This document shows, in pieces, positions 46,091-55,332 of a stretch of 63,670 nucleotides of DNA. The notes under the pieces are model-generated. The model made no database searches and was not told the DNA's origin. It saw only the letters and a list, made by a program, of their open reading frames with translations. Made by a program: the position numbers and the translations under genes. How positions within the stretch are numbered: position 1 is the first letter of the stretch; each line of letters starts with the position of its first letter. Origin of the DNA: an uncultured Flavobacteriales bacterium (GTDB taxonomy: Bacteria; Bacteroidota; Bacteroidia; Flavobacteriales_D; Parvicellaceae). Where the stretch lies: contig CAJWDP010000014.1 of NCBI GenBank assembly GCA_913030835.1, positions 1 through 63,670 of the forward strand. Reading direction: 5' to 3'.

Positions 46091-47372
46091 TGGTTAAACT
46101 TTTTAATCGCAGTGTAACTGCATTTTTGTGTGCAAACAATTGCTCTGCCTCGGCCATTCGTTCAATTGCGGGTCCAATATTTTGGATTCCTTCACTACTC
46201 AATTGTTGAAAGGTGATCTTTCGTAAAAAACTATCCAATGAGACTCCACTGTAGTTGCGCGCATATCCATTGGTGGGCAGCGTGTGATTCGTTCCGCTAG
46301 CATAATCCCCTGCAGATTCGCAGCTGAAGTTCCCTACAAATACCGACCCCGCGTTTTGAACATCATTGATGAAGTTTTCCGCTTTTTCTGAAGCTATGAT
46401 GAGGTGCTCGGGAGCATAGCAATTACTGAATTCCAAACACTTTTTCATGGAATCAAATCGTATGGAAAAGCTTTTTTGCAATGCCTTTTCCGCGATTGAT
46501 TTTCTTGGTAACAAATCCAGCTGACGATCAATTTCCTGGTTTACCTTATCAATGATGTCTTCGGATGTACTTACTAAAATAACCTGACTGTCGGCACCGT
46601 GTTCTGCTTGGGAAAGCAGGTCAGCAGCCACAAAAGCCGGATCACAAGTTTCATCTGCAACGACCAGAACTTCGCTTGGTCCTGCAGGCATATCAATTGC
46701 AGTTCCTGTTTGTTGGATGAGCTCTTTGGCCTTGGTTACAAATTGATTTCCCGGCCCAAAGATTTTATACACTCGAGGAACGCTTTCCGTCCCAAATGCC
46801 ATGGCTGCAACGGCTTGAGCTCCACCTATTTTAAAGATCTTGGTAATTCCAACTAATCCGGCAGTGTATAAAATCACGGGATCGATTGTGCCATCCTCTC
46901 GTGGGGGTGTACACATGATCACCTCTTCGCATCCGGCAATTTTGGCTGGAATACCAAGCATCAGAACGGTTGAAAACAATGGTGCAGACCCTCCGGGAAT
47001 ATACAAGCCGACTTTTTGAATGGCTTTGTTTTTTCTCCAGCAGAGAACCCCCGGTGCTGTTTCAACGGGTATAAAATCCTCCCGCTGGCTGCTGTGGAAT
47101 TGTTCAATGTTGGCTTTTGCCAACTCAATAGCTTTCTTCAAATCCGAATCTACAAATGAGCCGGCTTTTGAGATTTCCTCAGTACAGACCTGAATATCAT
47201 TTAGCCTTGCACCGTCATATTTTTCTGCCAGCTTTTGAAGGGCTCGATCTCCATTTTTTTGTACTTCCTCCAGAATAGCTTCTACGATTCCGGTCAGCTC
47301 GCTATTATCTAGTGTTGGCCTTGCACAAAGTGCATCCCAATCGATTGGTTTTGGTTCTTCTATCTTTTTCAT
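46083..47372 (-). CDS. hisD: Histidinol dehydrogenase
   Basis: About 429 residues from ATG 47372, one base into the hisG stop (GTG 47375 is an alternative). A zinc and NAD enzyme doing the last two oxidations. GLYIPGGSAPLFSTVLMLGIPA, the zinc region EHGADSQVILVS, CYAPEHLIIASE and the GTNHTLPTNGYAR block are intact. Confidence 0.96.
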   Translation of the reverse strand: MKKIEEPKPIDWDALCARPTLDNSELTGIVEAILEEVQKNGDRALQKLAEKYDGARLNDIQVCTEEISKAGSFVDSDLKKAIELAKANIEQFHSSQREDFIPVETAPGVLCWRKNKAIQKVGLYIPGGSAPLFSTVLMLGIPAKIAGCEEVIMCTPPREDGTIDPVILYTAGLVGITKIFKIGGAQAVAAMAFGTESVPRVYKIFGPGNQFVTKAKELIQQTGTAIDMPAGPSEVLVVADETCDPAFVAADLLSQAEHGADSQVILVSTSEDIIDKVNQEIDRQLDLLPRKSIAEKALQKSFSIRFDSMKKCLEFSNCYAPEHLIIASEKAENFINDVQNAGSVFVGNFSCESAGDYASGTNHTLPTNGYARNYSGVSLDSFLRKITFQQLSSEGIQNIGPAIERMAEAEQLFAHKNAVTLRLKSLTNV

Positions 47373-48229
47373 CACATTACCATTTTATCTATAGGAACAA
47401 CTAAGATGCCTTCTGCACCGGCTTCTTTCAATTCATCGATCACTTCCCAGAATTTATCTTCATCAATTACAGAGTGCAGGGAGCTCCATCCTTCTTGAGC
47501 GAGTGGAAGAATGGTCGGAGACTTGAGTACGGGCAAAATAGCACTGACTTTATTGATGTTATCATTGGGTACATTTAACAGAATGTACTTAGAATTTTTA
47601 GCGCGAAGCACAGCTTCTATTCGAAACACCAGCTTATTCAGAATGGATCTTTTCTCTTTGGAAAACTTGCGGGTTGCTGCTAATACCGCTTCCGATTTCA
47701 GAATTACATCCGTTTCTTTTAGTCCGTTTTTAAAAAGAGTCGATCCCGAGCTAACAATGTCGCAGATGCCGTCGGCGAGTCCGATATTGGGCGCGATCTC
47801 AACAGATCCTGATATTTTGTGAATTTCTGCATTGATGTTTCTGGATTCAAGGAAATTCGTCACTGTATTGGGATAGGACGTTGCGATCTTCTTCCCTTGA
47901 AAGAAGTCAGGGCCGCTGGCCTCTGTTTCTTTGGGTACTGCCAGGGACACTCTGCATTTTGAAAATCCCAGCTTGCACACGACATCTACTTTTTTTTGCC
48001 GTTCGATCAGAATGTTCTCTCCGACAATTGCTATATCCGCTACGCCATCCTCCAAATATTGTGGGATATCGGAGTTTCTCAAGTACAGAATTTCCATGGG
48101 AAAGTTCGGAACGGTCACTTTCAGCTGATCTTCACCGTTGTCGATCCGAATACCGCATGCCTTTAGAAGTTGCAGAGAGTCTTCGTTCAGACGTCCGCTT
48201 TTTTGAATTGCAATTTTTAGTTTACTCAT
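47372..48229 (-). CDS. hisG: ATP phosphoribosyltransferase, long form
   Basis: About 285 residues from ATG 48229. The long HisG with an ACT-like C-terminal regulatory domain (FWEVIDELKEAGAEGILVVPIDKMV) that in the family gives feedback inhibition by histidine. The core shows KIAIQKSGRLNEDSL, ADIAIVGEN and the PRPP-type loop GICDIVSSGSTL. First structural gene of the operon, 40 bases after the attenuator. Confidence 0.95.
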   Translation of the reverse strand: MSKLKIAIQKSGRLNEDSLQLLKACGIRIDNGEDQLKVTVPNFPMEILYLRNSDIPQYLEDGVADIAIVGENILIERQKKVDVVCKLGFSKCRVSLAVPKETEASGPDFFQGKKIATSYPNTVTNFLESRNINAEIHKISGSVEIAPNIGLADGICDIVSSGSTLFKNGLKETDVILKSEAVLAATRKFSKEKRSILNKLVFRIEAVLRAKNSKYILLNVPNDNINKVSAILPVLKSPTILPLAQEGWSSLHSVIDEDKFWEVIDELKEAGAEGILVVPIDKMVM

Positions 48230-48268
48230 TGTGTTTTGTATGTGTCTGAGCAAACCAATTGGAAAAAG

Positions 48269-48342
48269 AAAACCCGCCTGATTTACTCAGACGGGTTTAA
48301 TATTTTGTTCAAGTTGCTGTACACCATTATCCCCTCGCCTGA
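48269..48342 (-). terminator. His attenuator: antiterminator and terminator
   Basis: On the minus strand the terminator pairs AAACCCGTCTGA (48298-48287) with TCAGGCGGGTTT (48281-48270), twelve pairs with one G-U, then TTTTCTTTTT. The G-U pair is a mismatch on the opposite strand, so it works only in the his direction. A near copy of the 3' arm, TCAGGCGAGG, lies at the end of the leader peptide (48342-48333) and can pair with the 5' arm instead. Stalling at His codons would therefore favour read-through. Confidence 0.88.
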
Positions 48343-48386
48343 GCGCAAGTATGAGAATGATGATGATGCAATTGAGTTGTTTTCAT
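48327..48386 (-). CDS. hisL: his operon leader peptide
   Basis: A 19-residue frame on the minus strand, MKTTQLHHHHSHTCAQARG, with five His codons (CAT) in six positions. Located 98 bases before hisG, just after a good promoter, and ending in the antiterminator strand. Position and content are those of a histidine attenuation leader. Confidence 0.93.
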   Translation of the reverse strand: MKTTQLHHHHSHTCAQARG

Positions 48387-48402
48387 TTTTTCTTTTCCGC
48401 TC

Positions 48403-48431
48403 CAAATATAGAAAGTTTTTGTTTTATACAA
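48403..48431 (-). promoter_or_regulatory. his operon promoter
   Basis: On the minus strand TTG (48431-48429), an 18-nt spacer and TATATTTG (48410-48403), an exact match to the -7 consensus TAnnTTTG. The predicted start leaves a leader of about 10-15 bases before the hisL ATG. Confidence 0.65.
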
Positions 48432-48493
48432 AACCCATTAAAAATTAAGGAGCCCAATTGTCGTAAGAATACAATTCGGTGAATAGCGAACTG

Positions 48494-50470
48494 CTAGTTG
48501 GATAGTCCAAACCCATGTTCCATAAATTCTCTGAAGATGCTTCGAACTACATTTTTTGCTTCCTTTTTGAGAAGATCGTTGGCCGGATTGTAATGATAGT
48601 ATTGTGTTGTATAATCGCATTCAGAGCGAACCGTTTCGAAGAGGTCGCGTTCAAATTTAGTTCGGGATACATCGCGAAAAATGCCTCTAGTAAGATCAAA
48701 TTGTGTTCTTCCCGAAACCATTAGGTCTGCAGTAGAGCCAAGGTCCACAGCCACTGAAGAAGCGTCGAGATCGATCCGTTCTGCCAGCCTGCTGATTTCA
48801 GGAAAACCGATCTCATTCATGTTTTCAGCATTCAGATCGGTAATAACAATTAAATGACTAAACCGATTTTCAGCCATTCGCTCTGCAACTCCTAGTCCAT
48901 GCCTAACACCGGGTGTCGGATTGGTCCCCCCATAGGCCTTGTAGTCGCGGAGTAGCTTATCCAATTCGGCCAATGTGATGTCTGCTTTTCTACCCACATA
49001 TAATTCCTGGGATGATGTGCTGAATGCCGTTATGGATATGACCGAGGATTCAGGTGCCTTTTCAAATAATGCTTTTGTTACCCGCATTGCTCTCCCTTTA
49101 TATAGCTTCATTGATCCCGAGTAATCAATTACAAAGTGATAGTTCATAACCTCTGTATAATCATTCACACATGGACAAGCGATTGCACCGGATCCGACAC
49201 CTTTGCTTTCATAGATATGGTAAATGGCATTTCTCAATTCTGACGGGGCTACCTGAATAAATGAGGTTTGATAGGGGTGAAGCTTTTCTGCATGTTTGGC
49301 CTCGCTCTCTATATTCACAACAACAAGCCGCCTTCCCTCATTTATAAATTCGTTTTTCACCACGGTTTCAATTCGTTTTGACACGATAAAATTCCCGTCG
49401 GATACCAGCACCATTCTGGCAGAATCCATCCCGTCGGTTCGAATGCTATTGGCTGCCTCTACCAGTCCTTCAAATACATTGGTTCCGCCTCCAAGCTTTA
49501 CTTCCGATAACAAGCTATCAATGATTTGAGGTGTGTTTTCGTCCCGTAATCCGGTAAATAGCAGGTCAGAGTGAGTAGCGAATGTGGCAAAGCTTATGGG
49601 AGTTCCTAAGGGTAATAGCTCAAGCAGCTCAACAAGGTTGTGACGCAATGAGTCAAAAAGATTGTTTTTTCGCATCGAACCGGAAGCGTCCAGTGCAAAC
49701 AGATAGGGTTGGAGACCCACGTTCTGTTGGGTAACGTCTTCCACCTGAGCCGGAGGCACAGCACAACCACAATCGGTAGTGTCAAAGCTAGCAACTACAG
49801 CAACTTCATCCAGCTGGTAAAAGGCTTTGTTCTGAAAACCATCTACCTGGAAATACGGTTTTATTCCCAAGTCTTTCAGTGGCACAGATTTCCTTTCGCC
49901 AAAAACACCGAACGTGATGTATTCTTCTCCACCACTTGCAATATAGTATCCATTGTATTCTTGCCATTTGGTATTGACTACGGGTTCGGTTTCATTTATT
50001 TGGACGCTGGGCTTAAGGGCAACTAAATCGTGTGTATGTGTGATCAGCTCTTTGTCGTGATGCAAAAGGATTCCAATATTTCTGGCCGCCCATTTTGACG
50101 ATCGGTGCAGCAACATTTTGAAGCTGATACAATACACCTGGCCCTTTACCATTTCTTGGGCGAGCTTTCCGGTGATATATTCCACCTTGGGCTTTTTGGA
50201 ATTTGACCCGCCGAGATTCAGACCAACGGCACCAATACCTTCACTTGCTTTTGCTACACTTCTGTTTGGAGCTCTAAAGTAGTGAGGAGATCGTTTTTTG
50301 AGCGGATTGTACCAATGGGTTGTAAGGTCTCCTGTTTTTTTGAGCTCTCTGGAATCAATAGATGGATAGTAGGTGAGTTCGAAGCCTGAGTTGAGCACAA
50401 GATTGGTTTGCCCGATCGCCGCTAGATGGATGAATATCGAAATTGTGCTGATTGCAATATGTCTGAGCAT
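48494..50470 (-). CDS. Exported protein with two vWA domains
   Basis: About 658 residues from ATG 50470 (GTG 50479 possible). A signal peptide (ending AIGQ), an N-terminal beta-sandwich of the NSFE/carbohydrate-binding-like kind (NLVLNSGFELTYYPSI, about 20-240) and two von Willebrand A domains: metal site DASGSM (about residue 270) and DYSGSMKLYKGRA (about 455). Both keep the DxSxS site, so each may bind a metal-dependent partner. No sorting domain is seen. The SpoIIE phosphatase gene lies upstream on the same strand. Confidence 0.8.
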   Translation of the reverse strand: MLRHIAISTISIFIHLAAIGQTNLVLNSGFELTYYPSIDSRELKKTGDLTTHWYNPLKKRSPHYFRAPNRSVAKASEGIGAVGLNLGGSNSKKPKVEYITGKLAQEMVKGQVYCISFKMLLHRSSKWAARNIGILLHHDKELITHTHDLVALKPSVQINETEPVVNTKWQEYNGYYIASGGEEYITFGVFGERKSVPLKDLGIKPYFQVDGFQNKAFYQLDEVAVVASFDTTDCGCAVPPAQVEDVTQQNVGLQPYLFALDASGSMRKNNLFDSLRHNLVELLELLPLGTPISFATFATHSDLLFTGLRDENTPQIIDSLLSEVKLGGGTNVFEGLVEAANSIRTDGMDSARMVLVSDGNFIVSKRIETVVKNEFINEGRRLVVVNIESEAKHAEKLHPYQTSFIQVAPSELRNAIYHIYESKGVGSGAIACPCVNDYTEVMNYHFVIDYSGSMKLYKGRAMRVTKALFEKAPESSVISITAFSTSSQELYVGRKADITLAELDKLLRDYKAYGGTNPTPGVRHGLGVAERMAENRFSHLIVITDLNAENMNEIGFPEISRLAERIDLDASSVAVDLGSTADLMVSGRTQFDLTRGIFRDVSRTKFERDLFETVRSECDYTTQYYHYNPANDLLKKEAKNVVRSIFREFMEHGFGLSN

Positions 50471-50601
50471 TGAATCCACTGTTTGCTTTTTGGCAATCCC
50501 CGTGCCAATAAATCTATAAAGTCTAATACGGTTGTCGTAAGATAAAAGGTTAACAGTAAAACGTTACCCAGAACATTTCGTTTCAAAAAAGTGAGCTCGA
50601 C

Positions 50602-52629
50602 TTAAACCCGAACTCCAATCACACAGACGTCATCCACTTGTTCGATCGATCCTTTCCAGCTTTCAAAGGCTTCATTGGTAATTTCCCGTTGTCGTTCCAT
50701 AGACTCGTTCTGAATGGATAAAAGCAATCGTTTAAAATTAGCGGCTTTGAATTTTTTACCTTTTTCACCGCCAAACTGATCGGCATACCCGTCGGAGAAG
50801 ATATAGATCGTATCACCTTCTGCTAGCTCAACCTCATGAGTCGTAAATGAATTTGTGATTTCATAGGCGCCAATGGGTTGCTTGTCAGGACGAATTTCCA
50901 CAACCGTATCGCCTCCTTTTTTAATGATCCACAGCGGATTGTTTGCGCCGGCATATCTTAATTTTCGTCCATCTAGAGAGCAAAGGGCGATATCCATCCC
51001 GTCTCGTACCTCGTCTTCTGACTTTTCGAATTCCTGAAGAATTATTTCTCGGGTTTTATCTAAAATTTCGCCCGGATCGGTTAATCCAAATTCTCGAACG
51101 GATCGGTTCAAGCCATTGTTGCAGATCACAGAGACCATGGCTCCGGGTACGCCATGCCCGGTGCAATCGGCGGCTGCAAAAAGTATTTTGCCGTCTTTGT
51201 GTTCGATCCAGTAGAAATCTCCTGCAACAATGTCTTTAGGTTTGTACAATATAAAGCTGTTTTCCAGGTATTCTTTCACCAGTTTAAATGGGGGTAAAAT
51301 TGCGGCCTGTATTCTTTTTGCATAGCTGATAGAATCCAGGATCTCTCTGTTACGCTCCTCAACGATATCCCGTTGATCCCGAATTGTTGCAGCATCGTTT
51401 TTCTTCCTCGTGTAGCTACGAATAGAAACAATAACAATACCGATTGTAAGTAACAGGAATACGAAGAGGGCAAGCTTCACGGTTTGATCTCTGCTGATAA
51501 CAGCATCTCTACGTTCGATTTCTAGCTCCTTCTCCTTTATATTCATCGTAAATCGTTGTTCTTCCAGCTCGGCCTCAAGATTTGAAATGTTTGCTGCCGA
51601 CAGTAAAGATTCCTGTTCTTTTTCCAGCTCTAGTTTTCTTTCGGTATGAAATAATGCCTTTTCAAAATTTCCTTTTTCCTTGTATGCCATAGCGAGCATT
51701 TCGTGCAAATCTTTTTGCTCTTTCTTTAGGCCAAGTTCCACAGCCACATTCATTGCACCCAATGTCCAGGAGATGGCGGAATCTGCTTGCCCGAGCTTTA
51801 AATGTCCTCGAGCAATATGTATGGTATTGAAAGACTTGAGAGAACGGTTTCCTGATGGAATGTAACGGTACCCGAGATATCCGTATTTGAGTGCGGTTTT
51901 TTCGTCTTCATTCTCCACATGCGCATTGGAAAGCTGAAGGTACATGCGGTTAATGAGTATACTATCGTTGAATTCAAGGATGTCATTTTCCAATGCCAAA
52001 AATTGCCGGATACCCCCTTCGATATCGCCTTCATGTTGGGTGAGCTCTGCCATACCTAATTTTGCAGCGAAAATTCCTGATTGGTAATTAAACTGTGTAG
52101 AGTGCTTCAATAACTTGTTCGCGTAATCTCTTGATTTTTTTAAGTCGTGTTGAACATGATTGATCCAATAAGAGACGTAATACACGTCACTTAGGATTGC
52201 GGCGTATAAAAAGTGGTTCGTATTTTCCTCGAGCTGTTTTCGCAGCGCAATACAGTAATTGAAAGCCTGATCAAAATCTGCTTCAATGGTAACAAAATAA
52301 CGCATTCGCTGATGGGTCAGAAACAGGTTTGCTAGGGATGTGGTATCTGAATGTACGGCCATTTGCCTATCCAAAAACTCCAAAAATGAAGCGCCGGCGT
52401 TCATATAAATTGGCAGCATAACAAAACGTCTGGTTTGGTTTGCAGAATCTGTTTCGATTGATTGAAGGCCTTTTATTACGCAGATCAGAGCAGAATCCGG
52501 ATCCTCAAAAGACAATTTCTCGGCTTGGTTGAACCAAAAATTAACCGAGTCGAACTGCTTTGTTTGCCCGGTAAGGGTAAAAGAAGTGAATGCCAAACAG
52601 ATTAGTAGAAGTACTCTTATAGGTTTCAT
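50602..52629 (-). CDS. TPR/SpoIIE-domain serine phosphatase, membrane-bound
   Basis: A 675-residue signalling protein: signal peptide (ending LTGQ), a TPR-like periplasmic part (about 30-340), one membrane span (about 385-403, KLALFVFLLLTIGIVIVSI), a short coiled coil (RDQRDIVEERNREILDSISYAKRIQ) and a cytoplasmic PP2C-type SpoIIE domain with AADCTGHGVPGA, IFSDGYADQFGG and the QVDDVCVIGVRV ending. This layout is common in Bacteroidota; the target is usually an anti-sigma-factor antagonist or stays unknown. No partner gene is adjacent. Predicted to sense the periplasm and dephosphorylate a cytoplasmic protein. Confidence 0.9.
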   Translation of the reverse strand: MKPIRVLLLICLAFTSFTLTGQTKQFDSVNFWFNQAEKLSFEDPDSALICVIKGLQSIETDSANQTRRFVMLPIYMNAGASFLEFLDRQMAVHSDTTSLANLFLTHQRMRYFVTIEADFDQAFNYCIALRKQLEENTNHFLYAAILSDVYYVSYWINHVQHDLKKSRDYANKLLKHSTQFNYQSGIFAAKLGMAELTQHEGDIEGGIRQFLALENDILEFNDSILINRMYLQLSNAHVENEDEKTALKYGYLGYRYIPSGNRSLKSFNTIHIARGHLKLGQADSAISWTLGAMNVAVELGLKKEQKDLHEMLAMAYKEKGNFEKALFHTERKLELEKEQESLLSAANISNLEAELEEQRFTMNIKEKELEIERRDAVISRDQTVKLALFVFLLLTIGIVIVSIRSYTRKKNDAATIRDQRDIVEERNREILDSISYAKRIQAAILPPFKLVKEYLENSFILYKPKDIVAGDFYWIEHKDGKILFAAADCTGHGVPGAMVSVICNNGLNRSVREFGLTDPGEILDKTREIILQEFEKSEDEVRDGMDIALCSLDGRKLRYAGANNPLWIIKKGGDTVVEIRPDKQPIGAYEITNSFTTHEVELAEGDTIYIFSDGYADQFGGEKGKKFKAANFKRLLLSIQNESMERQREITNEAFESWKGSIEQVDDVCVIGVRV

Positions 52630-52794
52630 GCAGAGACAAGTTATAAAATTTAGTAGGTCTGAGGATATAATTAATTGGACTTTATCTAGCTTTAAAATGT
52701 TAAAAACGTTAAAAAATTAATGATAAACATTAAAAAATAGTTGCATTTCATTAAAATAATGCTTTGCTTTGTTCCGAACATAAAACAATTAATC

Positions 52795-53316
52795 ATGACT
52801 ATTAAAAAGAAAAGAACAATTTATTACGGGTACTTCGCGGGGATGACCATTACGATCGGTGTACTCAGCAATTTCAATAAGGATGCATCTTATACTTTTA
52901 CAATTGCATTAGCTGCAGTGGCTGCCTTTCTAATTGGATTCAATTCATTGGTAAGAAAATCACCTTTATTCAAAGGATATTTTGTAAGCCGGTTCAACAT
53001 CTTCAATGAGAAAATGACATGGGAAAAGGAATTCGATTTCGAGCAGGAGCTTTTATTCAATAAAATCATGGAAGTGATCGATGATTCTAATTTTGATCTT
53101 GTTTCTTCTGATTCTGCTCAGGGGAAGATCTTTGCAATTGCAAAAATGAAATCCAATTCTTGGGGGGAAAACTTATATTTTGATTTTACGTCCAAGGACA
53201 ATCATACGGTTTTGAAATTGACCTCTACTTCAGTTTTCGGATGGAGACTTTTTGGAGATACAGAGAACAATTGGAATAAATTCATGAATGATTTTGAGGA
53301 ATCCCTAACGATATAA
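52795..53316 (+). CDS. Small membrane protein linked to an HTH gene
   Basis: Not recognised. About 173 residues from ATG 52795: two N-terminal spans (about 10-25 and 32-48) and a soluble C-terminal region (FDFEQELLFNKIMEVIDDSNFDLVSSD, FDFTSKDNHTVLKLTSTSVFGW). The HTH gene begins 4 bases after its stop, so they are co-transcribed and probably coupled, as in DUF2975-HTH pairs of other Bacteroidota (that parallel is inference). Confidence 0.65.
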   Translation: MTIKKKRTIYYGYFAGMTITIGVLSNFNKDASYTFTIALAAVAAFLIGFNSLVRKSPLFKGYFVSRFNIFNEKMTWEKEFDFEQELLFNKIMEVIDDSNFDLVSSDSAQGKIFAIAKMKSNSWGENLYFDFTSKDNHTVLKLTSTSVFGWRLFGDTENNWNKFMNDFEESLTI

Positions 53317-53319
53317 ACT

Positions 53320-53535
53320 ATGTCGATCATTATAAACTTAGACGTTATGTTGGCAAAGCGAAAGCTCAAACTGAAAGACCTTTCGGAAAAAGTTGGTGTT
53401 TCCATTGTCAATCTGTCCATTTTAAAACAAGGTAAGGTAAAAGCGATACGCTTTTCCACATTGGATGCGATTTGCCTAGCATTGGATTGTCAGCCGGGAG
53501 ATATTCTGGAATATGTCGAAGAGAAAGTAGAGTAA
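53320..53535 (+). CDS. Small XRE/YozG-like helix-turn-helix protein
   Basis: A 71-residue Cro/CI-type DNA-binding protein: NLDVMLAKRKLKLKDLSEKVGVSIVNLSILKQGKVKAIRFSTLDAICLALDCQPGDILEYVE fills the whole chain, and the short length is usual for this group. Likely a repressor of its own operon. It sits between the membrane protein gene and the MutS-like gene, which starts 20 bases later. Confidence 0.9.
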   Translation: MSIIINLDVMLAKRKLKLKDLSEKVGVSIVNLSILKQGKVKAIRFSTLDAICLALDCQPGDILEYVEEKVE

Positions 53536-53554
53536 ACCATAAAACGTAAAAGTA

Positions 53555-55234
53555 ATGGAGCAAGTTGAAATGAATTGGTTACTGGGATTGGGTTTTCTTT
53601 TCTCGTTAATTTATATCGTTTTACACCAGCTAAAAAAAAGAAAATTACGGGCGCTTGAAAACGATTTGAAAAGCAGCTGGGGTAAAATGAAGAGAAGAGA
53701 GTTCTATCACTTTGATTTAATAGAACTGTACTTTCGCAATTCAAAAATCAGGACGGAACCTTTCCATATCATTTCAGATCAAATACAAGAAGATGTGGAC
53801 ATCCATGATCTATTCAAGTACTTGGATCGAACAACATCCAAAATAGGACAACAATACCTTTATTATAAACTTAGGACTGTCCAGCATAAAGACAAACTTG
53901 CGAAGTTTAACGAGTTAACACATACAATAGAATCAGATCCAAAACTAAGATTGAATTTGCAATTGGTATTGTCCAAACTTAACAGTCACTTTGCTTATGA
54001 TCTCCAAAAGTTGATTCAGGATGAGGTTATAGAAAAGCCTCCGTTTCACAAATTGCTATTACCACTGGGCCTAGCGTCTGTAATTGTTTTTTCTCTAGGG
54101 TTTTTCAATCCTGGATTCTTTCTTCTTTTAATTCCATTATTTGTGGTAAATATGGTTTTTCACTATAAAACGAAATCCTTTATCAGCTACTATTTGAGAG
54201 CTGTTTACGCTTTAAATCTAAGCCTACGAACAGCTAAAAAAATCAGATCATATACAGCAATTAATAATCAAATTCCAAAAGGATCATTTATACAAGATAT
54301 CCAGAGTATTCGGGTTAAAACCAAATTCATTTCTTTCGAAAAACAACTAAGTAATGAATTTATATCGATTTTTTGGTTTCTAGCTGAGTTGGTGAAAATT
54401 CAATTCAATTTTGAGGCCATAATCTTTTATTGGTTCATCAACGATATTGTTAAAAAGAAAAGCAGTATTAATGAATTGTTTCAATTTTTAGGTGAAATTG
54501 ACTGCGCCATCTCTGTGGCATCTGTAAAATATCAAAATAAGACAATTTGCACCCCAGATTTTGTTGAAGTTAAGGAGATTAATGTATCCGGCATTGTGCA
54601 TCCATTGTTGGAAGATTGTATTCCTAATGATTTGAATTTGACTGAAAAAAGTTTGCTTTTAACGGGGTCAAATATGTCCGGAAAATCTACGTTTATCAGA
54701 GCGTTTGCTATAAGTAGTATTACAGCACAAACTTTGAACATAGCCTTCGCAAAGGAATTTTCTATTCCGTTTTCTAGGGTATATACCTCAATAAGAATCA
54801 CTGATAGTATAAACGATGGAAACAGCTATTATTTGCGGGAAGTGTTGGTCATCAAAAAATTAATTGAGGCATCTGATCAAAAAAGTCCTTGCATATTCAT
54901 TCTTGATGAGATATTCAAAGGAACAAATACCTCAGAACGAATTTCAGGAGGAAAGGCGATACTGCAGTATTTAAATAAATTGGGACATTTTGTTTTGGTC
55001 TCGACGCATGATCTTGAATTGGCCGACTTATTGAGCAATAAAGGATTCGACTTGCATCATTTTTCTGAAGAAGTTCGTAACAATGAGCTTCACTTTGATT
55101 TCAAGCTAAAACAGGGTAAAATGAATACAAGAAATGCAATTAAGATCTTGGAATTGTACGGATATCCATCAAAAATAATTTCGGATGCAAGAGAAACTAT
55201 TAAGGAATCCTTCAATGAAATCAGTAAAAATTAA
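53555..55234 (+). CDS. Membrane-anchored MutS-like ATPase
   Basis: A 559-residue protein with an N-terminal span (about 5-22, LLGLGFLFSLIYIVLHQL) and two more near 170-208 (LPLGLASVIVFSLGF, FFLLLIPLFVVNMVF), then a MutS-core-like helical part and a MutS ABC-ATPase: Walker A TGSNMSGKSTFIRAF (about 368-382), Walker B CIFILDEIFKGTNTSE (about 450-463), STHDLELADLL. Mismatch-recognition domain I is absent, so it is not the repair MutS. Such membrane MutS relatives occur in Bacteroidota; their role is unknown. Confidence 0.85.
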   Translation: MEQVEMNWLLGLGFLFSLIYIVLHQLKKRKLRALENDLKSSWGKMKRREFYHFDLIELYFRNSKIRTEPFHIISDQIQEDVDIHDLFKYLDRTTSKIGQQYLYYKLRTVQHKDKLAKFNELTHTIESDPKLRLNLQLVLSKLNSHFAYDLQKLIQDEVIEKPPFHKLLLPLGLASVIVFSLGFFNPGFFLLLIPLFVVNMVFHYKTKSFISYYLRAVYALNLSLRTAKKIRSYTAINNQIPKGSFIQDIQSIRVKTKFISFEKQLSNEFISIFWFLAELVKIQFNFEAIIFYWFINDIVKKKSSINELFQFLGEIDCAISVASVKYQNKTICTPDFVEVKEINVSGIVHPLLEDCIPNDLNLTEKSLLLTGSNMSGKSTFIRAFAISSITAQTLNIAFAKEFSIPFSRVYTSIRITDSINDGNSYYLREVLVIKKLIEASDQKSPCIFILDEIFKGTNTSERISGGKAILQYLNKLGHFVLVSTHDLELADLLSNKGFDLHHFSEEVRNNELHFDFKLKQGKMNTRNAIKILELYGYPSKIISDARETIKESFNEISKN

Positions 55235-55332
55235 TGTCATAGCTTCGGTTAATCCAATGTCCGATCACTCACCATTCAGCTAATTCTGAGCGCAATTGTC
55301 TATGATGGCGCAAAATTCAGTGGAGTGTTGTG

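Noticed and set aside
52690-52740. AT-rich stretch with GTTAAAA repeats as an operator like that at 14436
   Set aside because: The motifs do not keep the GTTTAAC core or the inverted spacing; probably just AT-rich promoter DNA of the two divergent genes.
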